DNA of 64,000 nt from Paenibacillus sp. PK3_47 (GCF_023520895.1 NZ_CP026029.1:2232001-2296000); one strand, 5' to 3'. Positions 8,103 through 16,551 are shown, counted from the first letter of the stretch. The notes: a model not told the origin generated them from the letters alone. Translations and numbers: made by a program.

Positions 8103-9052
8103 TACAGGCTCCCCTCCTTTGCAATTTTCAAAGTCATGATGGCCGCCGCTATATCGTTTGGATTACTGAGCTTTCCTTCTATTACATCAAAAAACGAGGA
8201 GATTTCTTTGAGTTGGTAATCATTTCTGGACTCTGCAAAGGAAATCATTTCATTCCGCTTCAAATAAGTTATTCTGCTGTTAGCGATATCTGCAATAATA
8301 GTATCTTCATCCGTAAATAGCTGAAGCTCTCTAATTGTCTGAATCCCAAAGTAGTCCAAATGAACTTCTGCCATCATATTTCTGTACTTAGCAATGTATA
8401 TTGACAAATCATCACTATCAATTTCGAGATGCGAAACCTTCCCTCTAAAGTTTTCTACTCTGTCAGGATGCCCGAACAGGTACACCAAATAATCCCATTC
8501 GTGTATAAGATCAATGGAGACACCGCCCCCTTCGTCCGCATGAGCGCTATACGTGTCCCTGTAATCTACTCCAGCTCTCCATTGGGGCAAATAGCTGGAA
8601 CAAATTGCTCTAACGCTATAAACTTTACTTAAATTAATCTCATGCTTAACATATTGTATAACATCGGTGTACCTTAGAGGGCAAGCAATGTAGTAAATAC
8701 CATTTTCATTAAGCATTAGCTCTTGAATTGCGACAGCAGGATCACTGAAAACCGGCTTTTCAATGAACATATGTTTTGTTTTGGGGATATAGCTTTTAAC
8801 CGTATCAAAATGTAAAAATGTTGGATTTGTTATAAAGATAACATCATAATCATCTGGTACATTAAAATAATCTGTATACACATCATTAATGATTGATTTA
8901 ATATCTTCGGTGATCTCATTATTAAAATCTCTTCTAATCAAATCTATAGAATAAGAAATATCCCTCGCATCAAGAACTTTTACAATATTAAATAAATGCC
9001 TTCTCCCAATAGATCCAAGTCCAATTATCGCAATCTTGTAATGAGCTCCCAT
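8102..9052 (-). CDS. Gfo/Idh/MocA oxidoreductase (glycosylation island copy 1)
   Basis: NAD(P)-dependent sugar dehydrogenase fold: N-terminal Rossmann motif IAIIGLGSIGRRHL, VIFITNPTFLHFD and MFIEKPVF, where EKP is the family hallmark, then IACPLRYTDV and DEGGGVSIDLIHEWDYLVYLFG in the C-terminal alpha/beta domain. The frame opens at 9073, but GAGG 6 nt before ATG 9052 points to this start (316 residues, MGAHYK), 1 bp after the preceding gene's stop. In Campylobacter a Gfo/Idh enzyme, PtmF, sits next to ptmB and acts early in the legionaminate precursor pathway, so a PtmF-like role is plausible but unproven. Confidence 0.85.
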   Translation of the reverse strand: MGAHYKIAIIGLGSIGRRHLFNIVKVLDARDISYSIDLIRRDFNNEITEDIKSIINDVYTDYFNVPDDYDVIFITNPTFLHFDTVKSYIPKTKHMFIEKPVFSDPAVAIQELMLNENGIYYIACPLRYTDVIQYVKHEINLSKVYSVRAICSSYLPQWRAGVDYRDTYSAHADEGGGVSIDLIHEWDYLVYLFGHPDRVENFRGKVSHLEIDSDDLSIYIAKYRNMMAEVHLDYFGIQTIRELQLFTDEDTIIADIANSRITYLKRNEMISFAESRNDYQLKEISSFFDVIEGKLSNPNDIAAAIMTLKIAKEGSL

Positions 9053-9053
9053 A

Positions 9054-10031
9054 TTAAGCCTCGATCTCATCAATTAAGTTTAAGATGGCCTTGTCCTTTG
9101 AGAAGCTATATAAAGGCTCTTCTCCCTTTTCAATAACTGCAAAAAAAGATGCTATCTCATCGAAGTACGCATTTTCAACCACAAATTTACTGTATTGTTC
9201 CAGTTGATCTACGGTTTCATATAATTGAATCTTTTTTTCTTCTTTGCGATCAAAGTCGTATACTTTAATTCCTTCGGCAGAACCATCCCACAGCAAAAAA
9301 AGCTCCTCGCCAAAAAGTTCGAAATTTCTTACCGCTTTTCTTGAAACCACATCTACTGCAAGCATCCCTTTATGCCCATCAATGTGTTCAATCATCACCA
9401 TATAATTATCATTATAATCAATATCTAGCGAGCTGATTTTATTCTTCATGACATGCACCTTACTTATGGTTCCAAAGACATCTGTCAGCCACGGAAGCTC
9501 AATAGCAAAGATCTCCCTGCAGCCATTTGAACGTTTGGCTCCTACAAAGTAATCTTTATAGTTCTCCCACGGATGCCAGTCGGGTAAATATTGACCAATA
9601 TGATAAGTATAATTTAAGAGGCACTCACTTTCTTGAACCAACTGTTTAATCCTCTTCACCTCTTGCCGATACAAAAACGTAGAAGACAAAAATAGAATTC
9701 TATTATTTTCTTTAGCAAGCATTGTGTTCTCATCGTACCCGTCGGTCACCAAGTTCAATTCAGTAAATACATGTAATCCTATTTCAAGACAACGGCTGAT
9801 TATTTCACTATGGGACAGCGGAGAAGTACAGATAAAAGCACAATCAAGTGAGTTGTTCAGGAGCAGCTCATCTACATTTGCAAATGTCATAATACCATAT
9901 TCTTTTTCACTAGCCCTCCTGCGTTCCTCGCTGGAGTCAATTCCAAATATTTGATACTGATTATTATATTTTTTGATTAATCTGATTCTTCTTTTCCCCA
10001 TCGAACCTAGTCCAATGACTACAACATTCAC
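9054..10031 (-). CDS. Gfo/Idh/MocA oxidoreductase (glycosylation island copy 2)
   Basis: Second, divergent member of the family: VVVIGLGSMGKRRIRL (NAD-binding), DCAFICTSPLSHSEI, then LHVFTELNLVTDG, where the usual EKP is ELN. The residue usually supplied by EKP lysine is therefore absent, so activity may differ from copy 1. The C-terminal part has GCREIFAIELPWLTDVFG in place of the usual GG-x-x-x-D-x-x-x-H. The frame opens at GTG 10046, but GAGGTG with a 7-nt spacer favours GTG 10031 (325 residues). It is the first gene of the operon with copy 1 and ptmB. Confidence 0.82.
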   Translation of the reverse strand: MNVVVIGLGSMGKRRIRLIKKYNNQYQIFGIDSSEERRRASEKEYGIMTFANVDELLLNNSLDCAFICTSPLSHSEIISRCLEIGLHVFTELNLVTDGYDENTMLAKENNRILFLSSTFLYRQEVKRIKQLVQESECLLNYTYHIGQYLPDWHPWENYKDYFVGAKRSNGCREIFAIELPWLTDVFGTISKVHVMKNKISSLDIDYNDNYMVMIEHIDGHKGMLAVDVVSRKAVRNFELFGEELFLLWDGSAEGIKVYDFDRKEEKKIQLYETVDQLEQYSKFVVENAYFDEIASFFAVIEKGEEPLYSFSKDKAILNLIDEIEA

Positions 10032-10113
10032 AACAAAGCACCTCACAATTATATTAGCTCTAATTAGTAATCAGATAAGTCTATACCCGTTCTCATAATA
10101 AACTATCCTTTTG

Positions 10114-10142
10114 GATATAAACAGGTCTCGGGTAAGAATCAA
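10114..10142 (-). promoter_or_regulatory. Possible sigma-A promoter of the oxidoreductase-ptmB operon
   Basis: Minus-strand TTGATT (10137-10142), 17-nt spacer, TATATC (10114-10119). Moderate match only. No sigma-D-like element was seen here. Confidence 0.35.
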
Positions 10143-10157
10143 GGTATAACCCCCATA

Positions 10158-10194
10158 ACAAAAGCCATGCAGTGGTTATTACCACTGCCATGGC
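10158..10194 (-). terminator. Terminator after csrA
   Basis: Long stem GCCATGGCAGTGG / CCACTGC-ATGGC with one bulge and a TAATAA loop, followed on the minus strand by TTTTGTTA. It ends the fliW-csrA transcript before the glycosylation genes. Confidence 0.8.
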
Positions 10195-10238
10195 CCATTC
10201 CTGTGTTTGTTCACCTAAGCACTTGTTGTACCCAAGGT

Positions 10239-10475
10239 TTATTTTTGCGGCCCGCGCAGCCGGTCAATCAAAGCATTGAGATCAGATTGCACGGGTGCAG
10301 CCGATTCACGGTTAGTTTCCTGGATAGACAGATATACTTCTTTTCGAAAGATGTCAACATGCTTCGGCGCCGAAATGCCGATTTTGATTGTATCGCCTTC
10401 GACCGACAATACCGTCAGCTCAATTTGGTCCTGAATGATAATAGATTCACCTTTTTTACGGGACAACACGAGCAT
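10239..10475 (-). CDS. csrA: Carbon storage regulator CsrA, translational repressor of flagellin
   Basis: Small RNA-binding dimer that blocks ribosome access to hag mRNA in B. subtilis. [12 protein letters not shown], the core [19 protein letters not shown] and a C-terminal tail longer than in gamma-proteobacteria are all visible. Conserved R6 (LSRKK) and the VDIFRKEVY strand, both used for RNA binding, are intact. The frame opens at 10499, but ATG 10475 matches family N-termini (78 residues) and starts 2 nt past the fliW stop. The pairing with fliW, its protein antagonist, and the CsrA-type hairpin in the hag leader make the role clear. Confidence 0.95.
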   Translation of the reverse strand: MLVLSRKKGESIIIQDQIELTVLSVEGDTIKIGISAPKHVDIFRKEVYLSIQETNRESAAPVQSDLNALIDRLRGPQK

Positions 10476-10476
10476 T

Positions 10477-10923
10477 TCATCCACCATCCTTTCCGTCAAT
10501 TACCGGCTGCTCCTGAAACAAACTATGCTTCGTATGATATGGGGCATTATGCAATACCACCTGCTTACCTTTCAGTGTCTCCGGGTTCAAAACAATCGGT
10601 GCCAGCAAATTGATTGTGGACTCTTCCACTCGTTCTTTGAGAGTGATTATGCATCGTACTATTATCTGTTCAACAATCGCCAGTTCCTCAGCCTCAGCAC
10701 TCGGAAGTTCAAATTCATAATCTCGATAGAAAGCAAACGGATCACCTAGAAGAAATGAGAGGTTTTTATTTTTGAGGGACTGTAACACCCAGAAGGCTGT
10801 ATCCTCCATAGCAACCAAAGCGAAATCAGTATCTTCTTCAAAACCGGGAATTCCTTTGGGGAAATGATACAATTGTTCCTCTTGTACTTCAAGTTTTCCC
10901 CAAGACAGTGTCTCAATAATCAA
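10477..10923 (-). CDS. fliW: Flagellar assembly factor FliW
   Basis: Binds CsrA non-competitively and also binds flagellin, so that free flagellin in the cytoplasm titrates FliW and restores repression of hag. Family features: [29 protein letters not shown] and the C-terminal [20 protein letters not shown]. The frame begins at GTG 10932, but GAGGAG lies immediately before it and 8 nt before TTG 10923. The TTG start gives MIIETLSWG, aligning with MIIDT of the B. subtilis protein (148 residues). It is followed directly by csrA and preceded by a terminator, so the pair probably has its own promoter. Confidence 0.93.
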   Translation of the reverse strand: MIIETLSWGKLEVQEEQLYHFPKGIPGFEEDTDFALVAMEDTAFWVLQSLKNKNLSFLLGDPFAFYRDYEFELPSAEAEELAIVEQIIVRCIITLKERVEESTINLLAPIVLNPETLKGKQVVLHNAPYHTKHSLFQEQPVIDGKDGG

Positions 10924-11009
10924 ATTTTTCACTCCTCAAACAGTTTTGCTGTGCAAAACCTGGTTATTTAATTTAGTGGACATCTTACTGATACTTAAAC
11001 AGAAAGAAA

Positions 11010-11043
11010 AGCTATAGAGGTGCTTTCCGGCACATCTATAGCT
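11010..11043 (-). terminator. Terminator between yviE-like gene and fliW
   Basis: Stem AGCTATAGA-TGTGC / GCACC-TCTATAGCT with one mismatch, then TTTTCTTTCTG on the minus strand. It begins a few bases after the upstream stop codon. Confidence 0.75.
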
Positions 11044-11049
11044 TTATAG

Positions 11050-11616
11050 CTACAATTGAACATTCACCTCTGGCGGGATATACTGCACGGAAGCATACTG
11101 CTGCATATAGATATTTAACTTACCACGGGTGTACTCTGTCTCCGGTCTATGCCTTTCCACTTGAATATCAACCTGTGCTGCCCGGAAGCTGATCTCAGGA
11201 GCTTTAGTATCAAAATGAATATCTACATTGTCGTAAGACGCCGGACCTAAGGGCTCTGGGAAAGAATTCGGTTCAGTGTCTGTACCGTAGACCTCAGCAA
11301 TCGTATTTCCTGGTTTAAAAAACTCAGCCATCCGGTTCCCCTGCTCAACTTTTCGAGCCAGACCTTGAAGGTATAGTTGCTGAATGCCTGAATAAATTCT
11401 TTTATTCATATCCAAAACACTTCCGCCATAATAAGCAGCGCGGGCCCGGGTCTGATCAATTGTAAGCTCTGGACGTGACGACTGAACGTTTAACTCTCCA
11501 GGCGTAGTTGTGATATTAACTTCAGCCTTTGGCTGAGTTATGGAGAATGTGCCAAGATCAGCATCAATACCAATCAGGGCAGGAGTCTGTCGAATTTGCA
11601 GAATAGGCTGCAACAA
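11050..11616 (-). CDS. yviE: DUF6470 (YviE-like) flagellar-locus protein
   Basis: Conserved protein of unknown biochemical function found between flgL and fliW in Bacillales; the position here is identical. The sequence is rich in short beta segments with proline and glutamate (LQIRQTPALIGIDADLG, QPKAEVNITTTPGEL, DIHFDTKAPEISFRAAQVDIQVERHRPE) and ends QYIPPEVNVQL. It has a central segment (SVLDMNKRIYSGIQQLYLQGLARK), no signal peptide and no transmembrane segment. Start is a TTG: GGAGG at 9 nt spacing precedes TTG 11616. Length 188 is typical. The family call rests on position plus sequence character. Confidence 0.82.
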   Translation of the reverse strand: MLQPILQIRQTPALIGIDADLGTFSITQPKAEVNITTTPGELNVQSSRPELTIDQTRARAAYYGGSVLDMNKRIYSGIQQLYLQGLARKVEQGNRMAEFFKPGNTIAEVYGTDTEPNSFPEPLGPASYDNVDIHFDTKAPEISFRAAQVDIQVERHRPETEYTRGKLNIYMQQYASVQYIPPEVNVQL

Positions 11617-11631
11617 CGAGCATCGCCTCCG

Positions 11632-12549
11632 TTATCTAATGAAATCTACTAAAGTTGTAGAGATAATCTTAGCCCCCACAGAAAGTGAAGCATTATAAAT
11701 ATTCTCCTGAATCTTGGACTTCATAATGAGTTCCTCGTAATCCGCATCCTCAGTTTTAGCCTGAAGATCTGTCAGGTTTATATTCAAATCGCTCAAACGA
11801 TCCTGCATCAGTTCTACACGATTTGTCTTTGCTCCTATCTCAGAACGGGCTGATAGAATGGTCTCTACACGGGTGTCAATTTTATCGAGCTGCCCGGATA
11901 CAGCTGTAATGTTCCCTGATTTCAATCCTTCAGAAATATTATTTATAATTGAGAACAGATTATCCGCTTCCCCATTATGACCGAATACATCATTACCAGT
12001 CATATTAATAGGCATTTGCACACCTTCACCAACAATATACTGAATCTGACCGGAATCTGTGGTAACAGCCTGTGTTGTATCATAGGTGCCATCAGCACCT
12101 TTGGCAAAATCATAAGGTTTGGTAGTATACTGCTCTCCATTAAAAATATATTTGCCATTGAGCTTACTATTGGAGATATCTACGAGTTGTTCCTTAAGCT
12201 GCATCACTTCTTCATTGATACTATCCAATGCTGACTGCGGGTTACTTCCTGTCGATGCCTTCACAGTAAGCTCCCGCAAGCGTTGAACCACATCCCCAGC
12301 CTGTCCCAGTACAGTATCATTATAATCCAGCCAAGACAGCGCACTGTCTACATTCTTGGTGTATTGTTCATTAGATGAGAGCTCCGCACGGTAACGCAGG
12401 GAATAAGTAATGCCGACAGGATCATCGGAAGGTTTGTTGATTTTGCGGCCGCTTGAGAGCTGCAGCTGCGTATCGTTCATAGTACGTGCGTTACGGTTCA
12501 GGTTAAGCAGCAGCTGTGAACTCATCATATTGGAGGTGACCCTCAACAT
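11632..12549 (-). CDS. flgL: Flagellar hook-associated protein 3 (FlgL)
   Basis: Junction protein between hook and filament, homologous to flagellin at both ends: MLRVTSNMMSSQLLLNLNRN, QLSSGRKINKPSDDPVG and YRAELSS at the N-terminus, and DANYEELI-like DADYEELIMKSKIQENIYNASLSVGAKI at the C-terminus. Length 305 is normal. AAGGAGGAG precedes the ATG. It follows flgK by 14 bp in the flgM-flgN-flgK-flgL operon and is exported by the flagellar system, probably chaperoned by FlgN. Confidence 0.96.
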   Translation of the reverse strand: MLRVTSNMMSSQLLLNLNRNARTMNDTQLQLSSGRKINKPSDDPVGITYSLRYRAELSSNEQYTKNVDSALSWLDYNDTVLGQAGDVVQRLRELTVKASTGSNPQSALDSINEEVMQLKEQLVDISNSKLNGKYIFNGEQYTTKPYDFAKGADGTYDTTQAVTTDSGQIQYIVGEGVQMPINMTGNDVFGHNGEADNLFSIINNISEGLKSGNITAVSGQLDKIDTRVETILSARSEIGAKTNRVELMQDRLSDLNINLTDLQAKTEDADYEELIMKSKIQENIYNASLSVGAKIISTTLVDFIR

Positions 12550-12563
12550 TAGATACTCCTCCT

Positions 12564-14159
12564 TTATCTGCCGACAGTGCCGGTAGAATTAATTAGTTTA
12601 TCAAGCATTTCATCATAGGTAGTCATAAAACGCGCAGCAGCACTATATGCATGCTGGAATACCAGCATGTTTGACATTTCTTCATCCAACGAAACCCCAC
12701 TTACCGATTGACGCCTGGAATTCACCTGTTCTACCAGATAATCGGAGTTGCTTGCCTGGCGTGCAGCTTCTTGGGATTGGATACCAAGTTGGCCTACCAT
12801 GGAGCTAAGATAGGAACCTACAGTACCGGTTTTGGTACCATCGGATGTAGTGAAAGTACTGTTATCCTTCATATTGCTGAATAAAAGTGCCAATGTGTTA
12901 TTCCCTTTAATTACGGATACATTCCCGTCACTATCTGTAGTAGCCCGAAGTGAAGTCGCAAACAAAGTAGGATCAGCAGCGATTTCCGGATTCAGGCGGA
13001 GATTGGCCGCAGTGATTGGTTCTCCGGAAACAGAAGGTGTAAAAAAGGCGCGTCCCGTACTGCCATCCATGGCGTAGCCTAACTGGTGCAGTCCATTCAA
13101 TCCTTTTACAGTAGTCTTCAAATCACCCGTAAGCGGCACGGGAACTGCTGCACCTGCCAATAAGGTAGTCTTGATTCCGTCTGGATTAATAATTTCAGAA
13201 TCCTTAAGCACTGTAGTGCCTGCAGGAAGCGTTGACCCCGCCGGTATTGTAACCTGCACCTCGCCATTAGCGATGGTGTTGGCCATATCATCCAACTGCT
13301 TCTTGTAATCTGCAACATAGGTTCTACTGGAAAAAATCATTCCGTAGGCTTCACCAGCTCTCAGATCTCCGGAGGCAAACGCATTATTAAGAAATGCACT
13401 ATCTACAGTTGCCGCTACTGTCTGCCCTTGAACAAGCGGCTGTCCGCCGAGCGAAATATTGTATCCGGCATCCGTATCTACAACAGTGATATTGGCGACC
13501 TTGGAAAGCTTGTCTGTCAGTAAGTCCCGCTGATCCCGTAAGTCATTGGCCTGGTCACCCATACCTTCAATTTTGGCAATAGACTGATTCAGATCGGCGA
13601 TAGAGCTCAAATAGCTCTGGATCTCTTTCCCTTTAACATCAATATTAGTGTTAAGATCACGGTCCAAATTACTCAGCTGGGTACTCATGTAATTCATAGC
13701 ATCTGTAAGAGCTTGCGCAGTCTGCACTACAATTTTGCGGGCTGTTGGATCTTCGGGGTTCTTACTGAGATCCGACCACGACTTCCAGAAGTTATCAAGA
13801 ACGGTTCGAATCCCTGTATCTGAAGGTTCATTAACAATAGCTTCCAGTTTATCGAGTGTGTCCGACTGGATCAACCAGTTCCCGCTCGCAGCATTCTCCC
13901 CGCGGTATTGATCATCCAGAAACATCTCCCGGATCCGTTCGATCGAGCTGAATTCTACACCGGTTCCCATTTGCCCGGGCAAGGTAGAATTATTAAGGCC
14001 ATAGGCTTCAATTGGAATCGCTGCCTTCATATTAACACGCTGGCGGGTATACCCTTCGGTATTGGCATTAGCGATGTTATGTCCTGTTGTGTTAAGCGCA
14101 GCAGTCTGAGTGAACAGGCTTCGTCTTGCCGTCTCTATTGAATGAAATGTAGATGTCAT
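12564..14159 (-). CDS. flgK: Flagellar hook-associated protein 1 (FlgK)
   Basis: First hook-filament junction protein. The N-terminal rod/hook signature is clear: TQTAALNTTGHNIANANTEGYTRQRVNM; the C-terminus has SGVSLDEEMSNMLVFQHAYSAAARFMTTYDEMLD. Between them is a coiled-coil domain (about 90-220) and a variable domain (about 240-430). 531 residues, close to the B. subtilis length. GGGAGG precedes the ATG. Start lies about 60 bp after the flgN stop. Confidence 0.97.
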   Translation of the reverse strand: MTSTFHSIETARRSLFTQTAALNTTGHNIANANTEGYTRQRVNMKAAIPIEAYGLNNSTLPGQMGTGVEFSSIERIREMFLDDQYRGENAASGNWLIQSDTLDKLEAIVNEPSDTGIRTVLDNFWKSWSDLSKNPEDPTARKIVVQTAQALTDAMNYMSTQLSNLDRDLNTNIDVKGKEIQSYLSSIADLNQSIAKIEGMGDQANDLRDQRDLLTDKLSKVANITVVDTDAGYNISLGGQPLVQGQTVAATVDSAFLNNAFASGDLRAGEAYGMIFSSRTYVADYKKQLDDMANTIANGEVQVTIPAGSTLPAGTTVLKDSEIINPDGIKTTLLAGAAVPVPLTGDLKTTVKGLNGLHQLGYAMDGSTGRAFFTPSVSGEPITAANLRLNPEIAADPTLFATSLRATTDSDGNVSVIKGNNTLALLFSNMKDNSTFTTSDGTKTGTVGSYLSSMVGQLGIQSQEAARQASNSDYLVEQVNSRRQSVSGVSLDEEMSNMLVFQHAYSAAARFMTTYDEMLDKLINSTGTVGR

Positions 14160-14216
14160 GCTCTCGGTTCCTCCCTATGATTGCTCCGGCAAAACGTTCT
14201 GCAACAAATAGTAGTA

Positions 14217-14717
14217 CTATCCGCGTGCGTCAAAAAGGCCCGGTCTAGCACTGCTGCTGCCCTTATCGGACGGATGGTGGTAGGTAAACTCCTGGTTCGG
14301 TCTGCCGACAAGCAGATCCAGGGAATAATCTATAAAGGTAAGCGACTGCTCAATCAGCTTCTGGTTCAGCTCATTGGCTTGTTTCAAGCGCTCCAGTGTG
14401 CCGGAAAGCCTCTGCTGAATTTGCAGCAGCCGCGATTTTTCCTCAGGGTCAAATACAAGCCGGGACAGCTCGGTCAGATTCAGGTTCAGATTGGAGCGTA
14501 TGCCGACACCCTGTAAAAATGCATACGCCGCCTCTGTACGCTGCTCTTCGAGCTGTCCGATCAGCTTCATCAGCTTGGACTCACGGTTCATGATATCAAT
14601 CAGACCATCAACCTTGTTGTCCATTATCGTCTGCTTCTTGACAGCGGCCAGATCCAGCATTTGATGATGCACTTCGTCCAGCCGCTCAAGCAGTTCTAAC
14701 AATCTAATCAATGACAT
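14217..14717 (-). CDS. flgN: Flagellar export chaperone FlgN
   Basis: Small, almost wholly helical protein with long heptad-like runs (LIRLLELLERLDEVHHQMLDLAAVKKQTIMDNK, LLQIQQRLSGTLERLKQANELNQKLIEQSL), as expected of the chaperone for FlgK and FlgL. A GTG directly after the flgM TAG would give 170 residues; AGGTG 8 nt before ATG 14717 favours 166 residues beginning MSLIRLLELL. Its position between flgM and flgK matches B. subtilis yvyG. Confidence 0.9.
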   Translation of the reverse strand: MSLIRLLELLERLDEVHHQMLDLAAVKKQTIMDNKVDGLIDIMNRESKLMKLIGQLEEQRTEAAYAFLQGVGIRSNLNLNLTELSRLVFDPEEKSRLLQIQQRLSGTLERLKQANELNQKLIEQSLTFIDYSLDLLVGRPNQEFTYHHPSDKGSSSARPGLFDARG

Positions 14718-14729
14718 GGGTGTGTTCAC

Positions 14730-15017
14730 CTAATTCTCGGAGGTTTGCTTGAAATAAGGGGCGAGTTTGTCAGCGAGTTTGGCTGCATCAATCTGGTAGG
14801 TACCTGCGGATACTTGCTGTTTCAGGCTCTCAATCTTAGCGGAACGGTCGGTATCAACCTTGCTGCTGTTCTGAGCCTGCAGGAGCTTGATCGCCTCGTC
14901 CGAAATTGAAACCTCATCCTTGCGTGTAGTCTTCTTCATTTGGTCCTGCCTTTGAGCTTCCGCACTGCGTTGATACGGATTAACTCCGTGAATTCGTCCG
15001 GTCTCGTTAATTTTCAT
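14730..15017 (-). CDS. flgM: Anti-sigma-D factor FlgM
   Basis: Binds and inhibits sigma-D until hook completion. MKINETGRIHGVNPYQRS is the typical N-terminus; the C-terminal sigma-binding half shows DEVSISDEAIKLLQAQ and RSAKIESLKQQVSAGTYQIDAAKLADKL. ATG 15017 has AGGTGG 5 nt upstream and gives 96 residues; the longer GTG start at 15026 lacks a spaced ribosome site. It is the first gene of the flgMNKL operon with its own sigma-D-type promoter. Confidence 0.95.
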   Translation of the reverse strand: MKINETGRIHGVNPYQRSAEAQRQDQMKKTTRKDEVSISDEAIKLLQAQNSSKVDTDRSAKIESLKQQVSAGTYQIDAAKLADKLAPYFKQTSEN

Positions 15018-15040
15018 AACTTCCACCTTCCTTTCGGTAT

Positions 15041-15075
15041 AAAAAAACCGATAAATCTTTACTAAGTTTATCGGT
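15041..15075 (-). terminator. Terminator upstream of flgM
   Basis: Stem ACCGATAAA / TTTATCGGT (15067-15075, 15048-15056) with a 10-nt loop, followed on the minus strand by seven T. It ends transcripts arriving from yvyF and comF. The 5' arm is also the flgM promoter -10 element. Confidence 0.8.
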
Positions 15076-15095
15076 CTTTATTGAATCATACTTTA
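15068..15095 (-). promoter_or_regulatory. Sigma-D-type promoter of flgM
   Basis: Minus-strand TAAA (15092-15095), spacer of 16 nt, then ACCGATAA (15068-15075), one base from GCCGATAA. It overlaps the 5' arm of the terminator hairpin, so RNAs starting here carry only the 3' arm. Confidence 0.75.
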
Positions 15096-15125
15096 TAGCT
15101 GCAAGCGTTTTTTTGCAAATGAATT

Positions 15126-15533
15126 TTAGTTTCGGAACTTGTCAACAGCGCGATACGCTGAATCTGTACGCTTAACAGAGCTCTCTTCCCCACTTTTTTC
15201 CTTAGCCGCATTTGCAAGTTCTTTGGTCAAACGGGTCCGGCAGCTGTCGCACATATGCCCCTCTCGGATTAACGTTCCGCATATCTCACAGGGCACCATC
15301 ATATTAGGCGCATTAGCTATGGAAATCCGGCCTTCACGGATAAAACGGGTAATTTCCTTGATGGATATATCCGTGGCATCCGACAGCTCTTGGATATTGG
15401 TTCCTCTGTTCTTCCGCAAATATTCTACACATGTCTCATAATGATGCTCCAATTCTTTCACACACGGTTGGCAAAGCTCTCTGATGTTCTTAACATATAA
15501 CCGGCCGCACCTTGGACAATTATCTACGTTCAT
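15126..15533 (-). CDS. yvyF: YvyF-type flagellar-region zinc-ribbon protein
   Basis: A 135-residue protein at the conserved yvyF position between comFC and flgM. It opens with a zinc ribbon (NCPRCGRLYVK, then LCQPCVKELEHHYE), has a middle helix-turn-helix-like part (IQELSDATDISIKEITRFIREGRIS), and a second zinc ribbon (VPCEICGTLIREGHMCDSCRTRL). The family is annotated as a flagellar region protein of unknown role; DNA- or RNA-binding is an inference from the HTH and zinc ribbons. The C-terminal 25 residues are polar and variable. Confidence 0.88.
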   Translation of the reverse strand: MNVDNCPRCGRLYVKNIRELCQPCVKELEHHYETCVEYLRKNRGTNIQELSDATDISIKEITRFIREGRISIANAPNMMVPCEICGTLIREGHMCDSCRTRLTKELANAAKEKSGEESSVKRTDSAYRAVDKFRN

Positions 15534-15668
15534 TTCAGCAGCGGCTCCCTTCCATACATTTTGTGCAGCATAGTAATTTCTTATGCTTAGATTACATGAT
15601 CGAAGAAACTTAGTCTATTAATAGTATCGGCTGTAGAAGAATTTTATTTAATATAAAATACGCCTGCC

Positions 15669-16535
15669 CTATGAACGGGCCCACGTCAGACTGTAGATCT
15701 CCGACTCCCGGCCATAGCTTTCGCTTATCTGCTTTACAGTTTCAGCACAAGCACGGATGGTACTTCCTGTAGTGTAGATGTCATCAACTATTATGATCTG
15801 CAGCGGGCGGTTTTCCGGAACCCTTGCGTTGATCAAACCGCTAATTCTCTCTTTTAAATTCATATCCGGATTGGCCGCAAAAGCATGCTTCATATCATTC
15901 AGCCGCTCCGCCCTGCTCTTAAAGCTCTGTTTGCCGGTATGATGAGTGCGGATCAGCAGCGGAAGCTGTGGAATTCCTCTTCGGCGTGACAGTACATCAG
16001 CGAGCCGCTCTGCCTGATTGAACCCTCTCTCATTCAGTCTGGATTCACTGACCGGAACGGGGACCAGCAGATCAGCCTGCCATTGTCTTGTTGATCGGTT
16101 GCCGGTAAAAAAGCGGGGAAAGGGTTTATGTATAGAGTCCGGGCTCAGGCTGCGCAATTCACTTTCCTTCTCCTCCTTCAGATTGCCATACGCCCTGTCC
16201 AGCATCAGGCCAAGTAATAGAGCGAGGCGCTCATTCCCGCGGTATTTATATTGCCCCAGCATCTCCCGCATCTCACTTGTATAAGCAACTGCACTGCGGT
16301 TGCAGACAATCGGCCCTTCTTCTTTGCTGCGGGTGCAGTCGGGACAGCCTACATGGCGTCCGCATTTGCTGCAGCGCGGTTTACGAATCCAGGGAATTGT
16401 GGCTGCACAACCTGCACAAATTTCAGGCAGCTCCGGGGATGATGGTGCTTTTTTGCTGCAAATCAGGCATTGCGGATATACCGGAACCAGTAATGCTTGG
16501 GCATGTCCTGACCATGCTTTTATATGCTTTAACAT
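15669..16535 (-). CDS. comFC: ComFC-type phosphoribosyltransferase-like competence protein
   Basis: Required for transformation in B. subtilis, probably acting on incoming single-stranded DNA with ComFA. N-terminal paired zinc motifs (CLICSKKA, CAGCAATIPWIRKPRCSKCGRHVGCPDC) are followed by the phosphoribosyltransferase fold with LVPVPVSESRLNERGFNQAE and the PRPP-binding loop IIIVDDIYTTGST. 288 residues, somewhat longer than the B. subtilis protein, with an insertion near residues 125-150. It follows comFA by 16 bp. No comFB gene lies between them. Confidence 0.93.
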   Translation of the reverse strand: MLKHIKAWSGHAQALLVPVYPQCLICSKKAPSSPELPEICAGCAATIPWIRKPRCSKCGRHVGCPDCTRSKEEGPIVCNRSAVAYTSEMREMLGQYKYRGNERLALLLGLMLDRAYGNLKEEKESELRSLSPDSIHKPFPRFFTGNRSTRQWQADLLVPVPVSESRLNERGFNQAERLADVLSRRRGIPQLPLLIRTHHTGKQSFKSRAERLNDMKHAFAANPDMNLKERISGLINARVPENRPLQIIIVDDIYTTGSTIRACAETVKQISESYGRESEIYSLTWARS

Positions 16536-16551
16536 TCTCTGCCCGCCTTCT

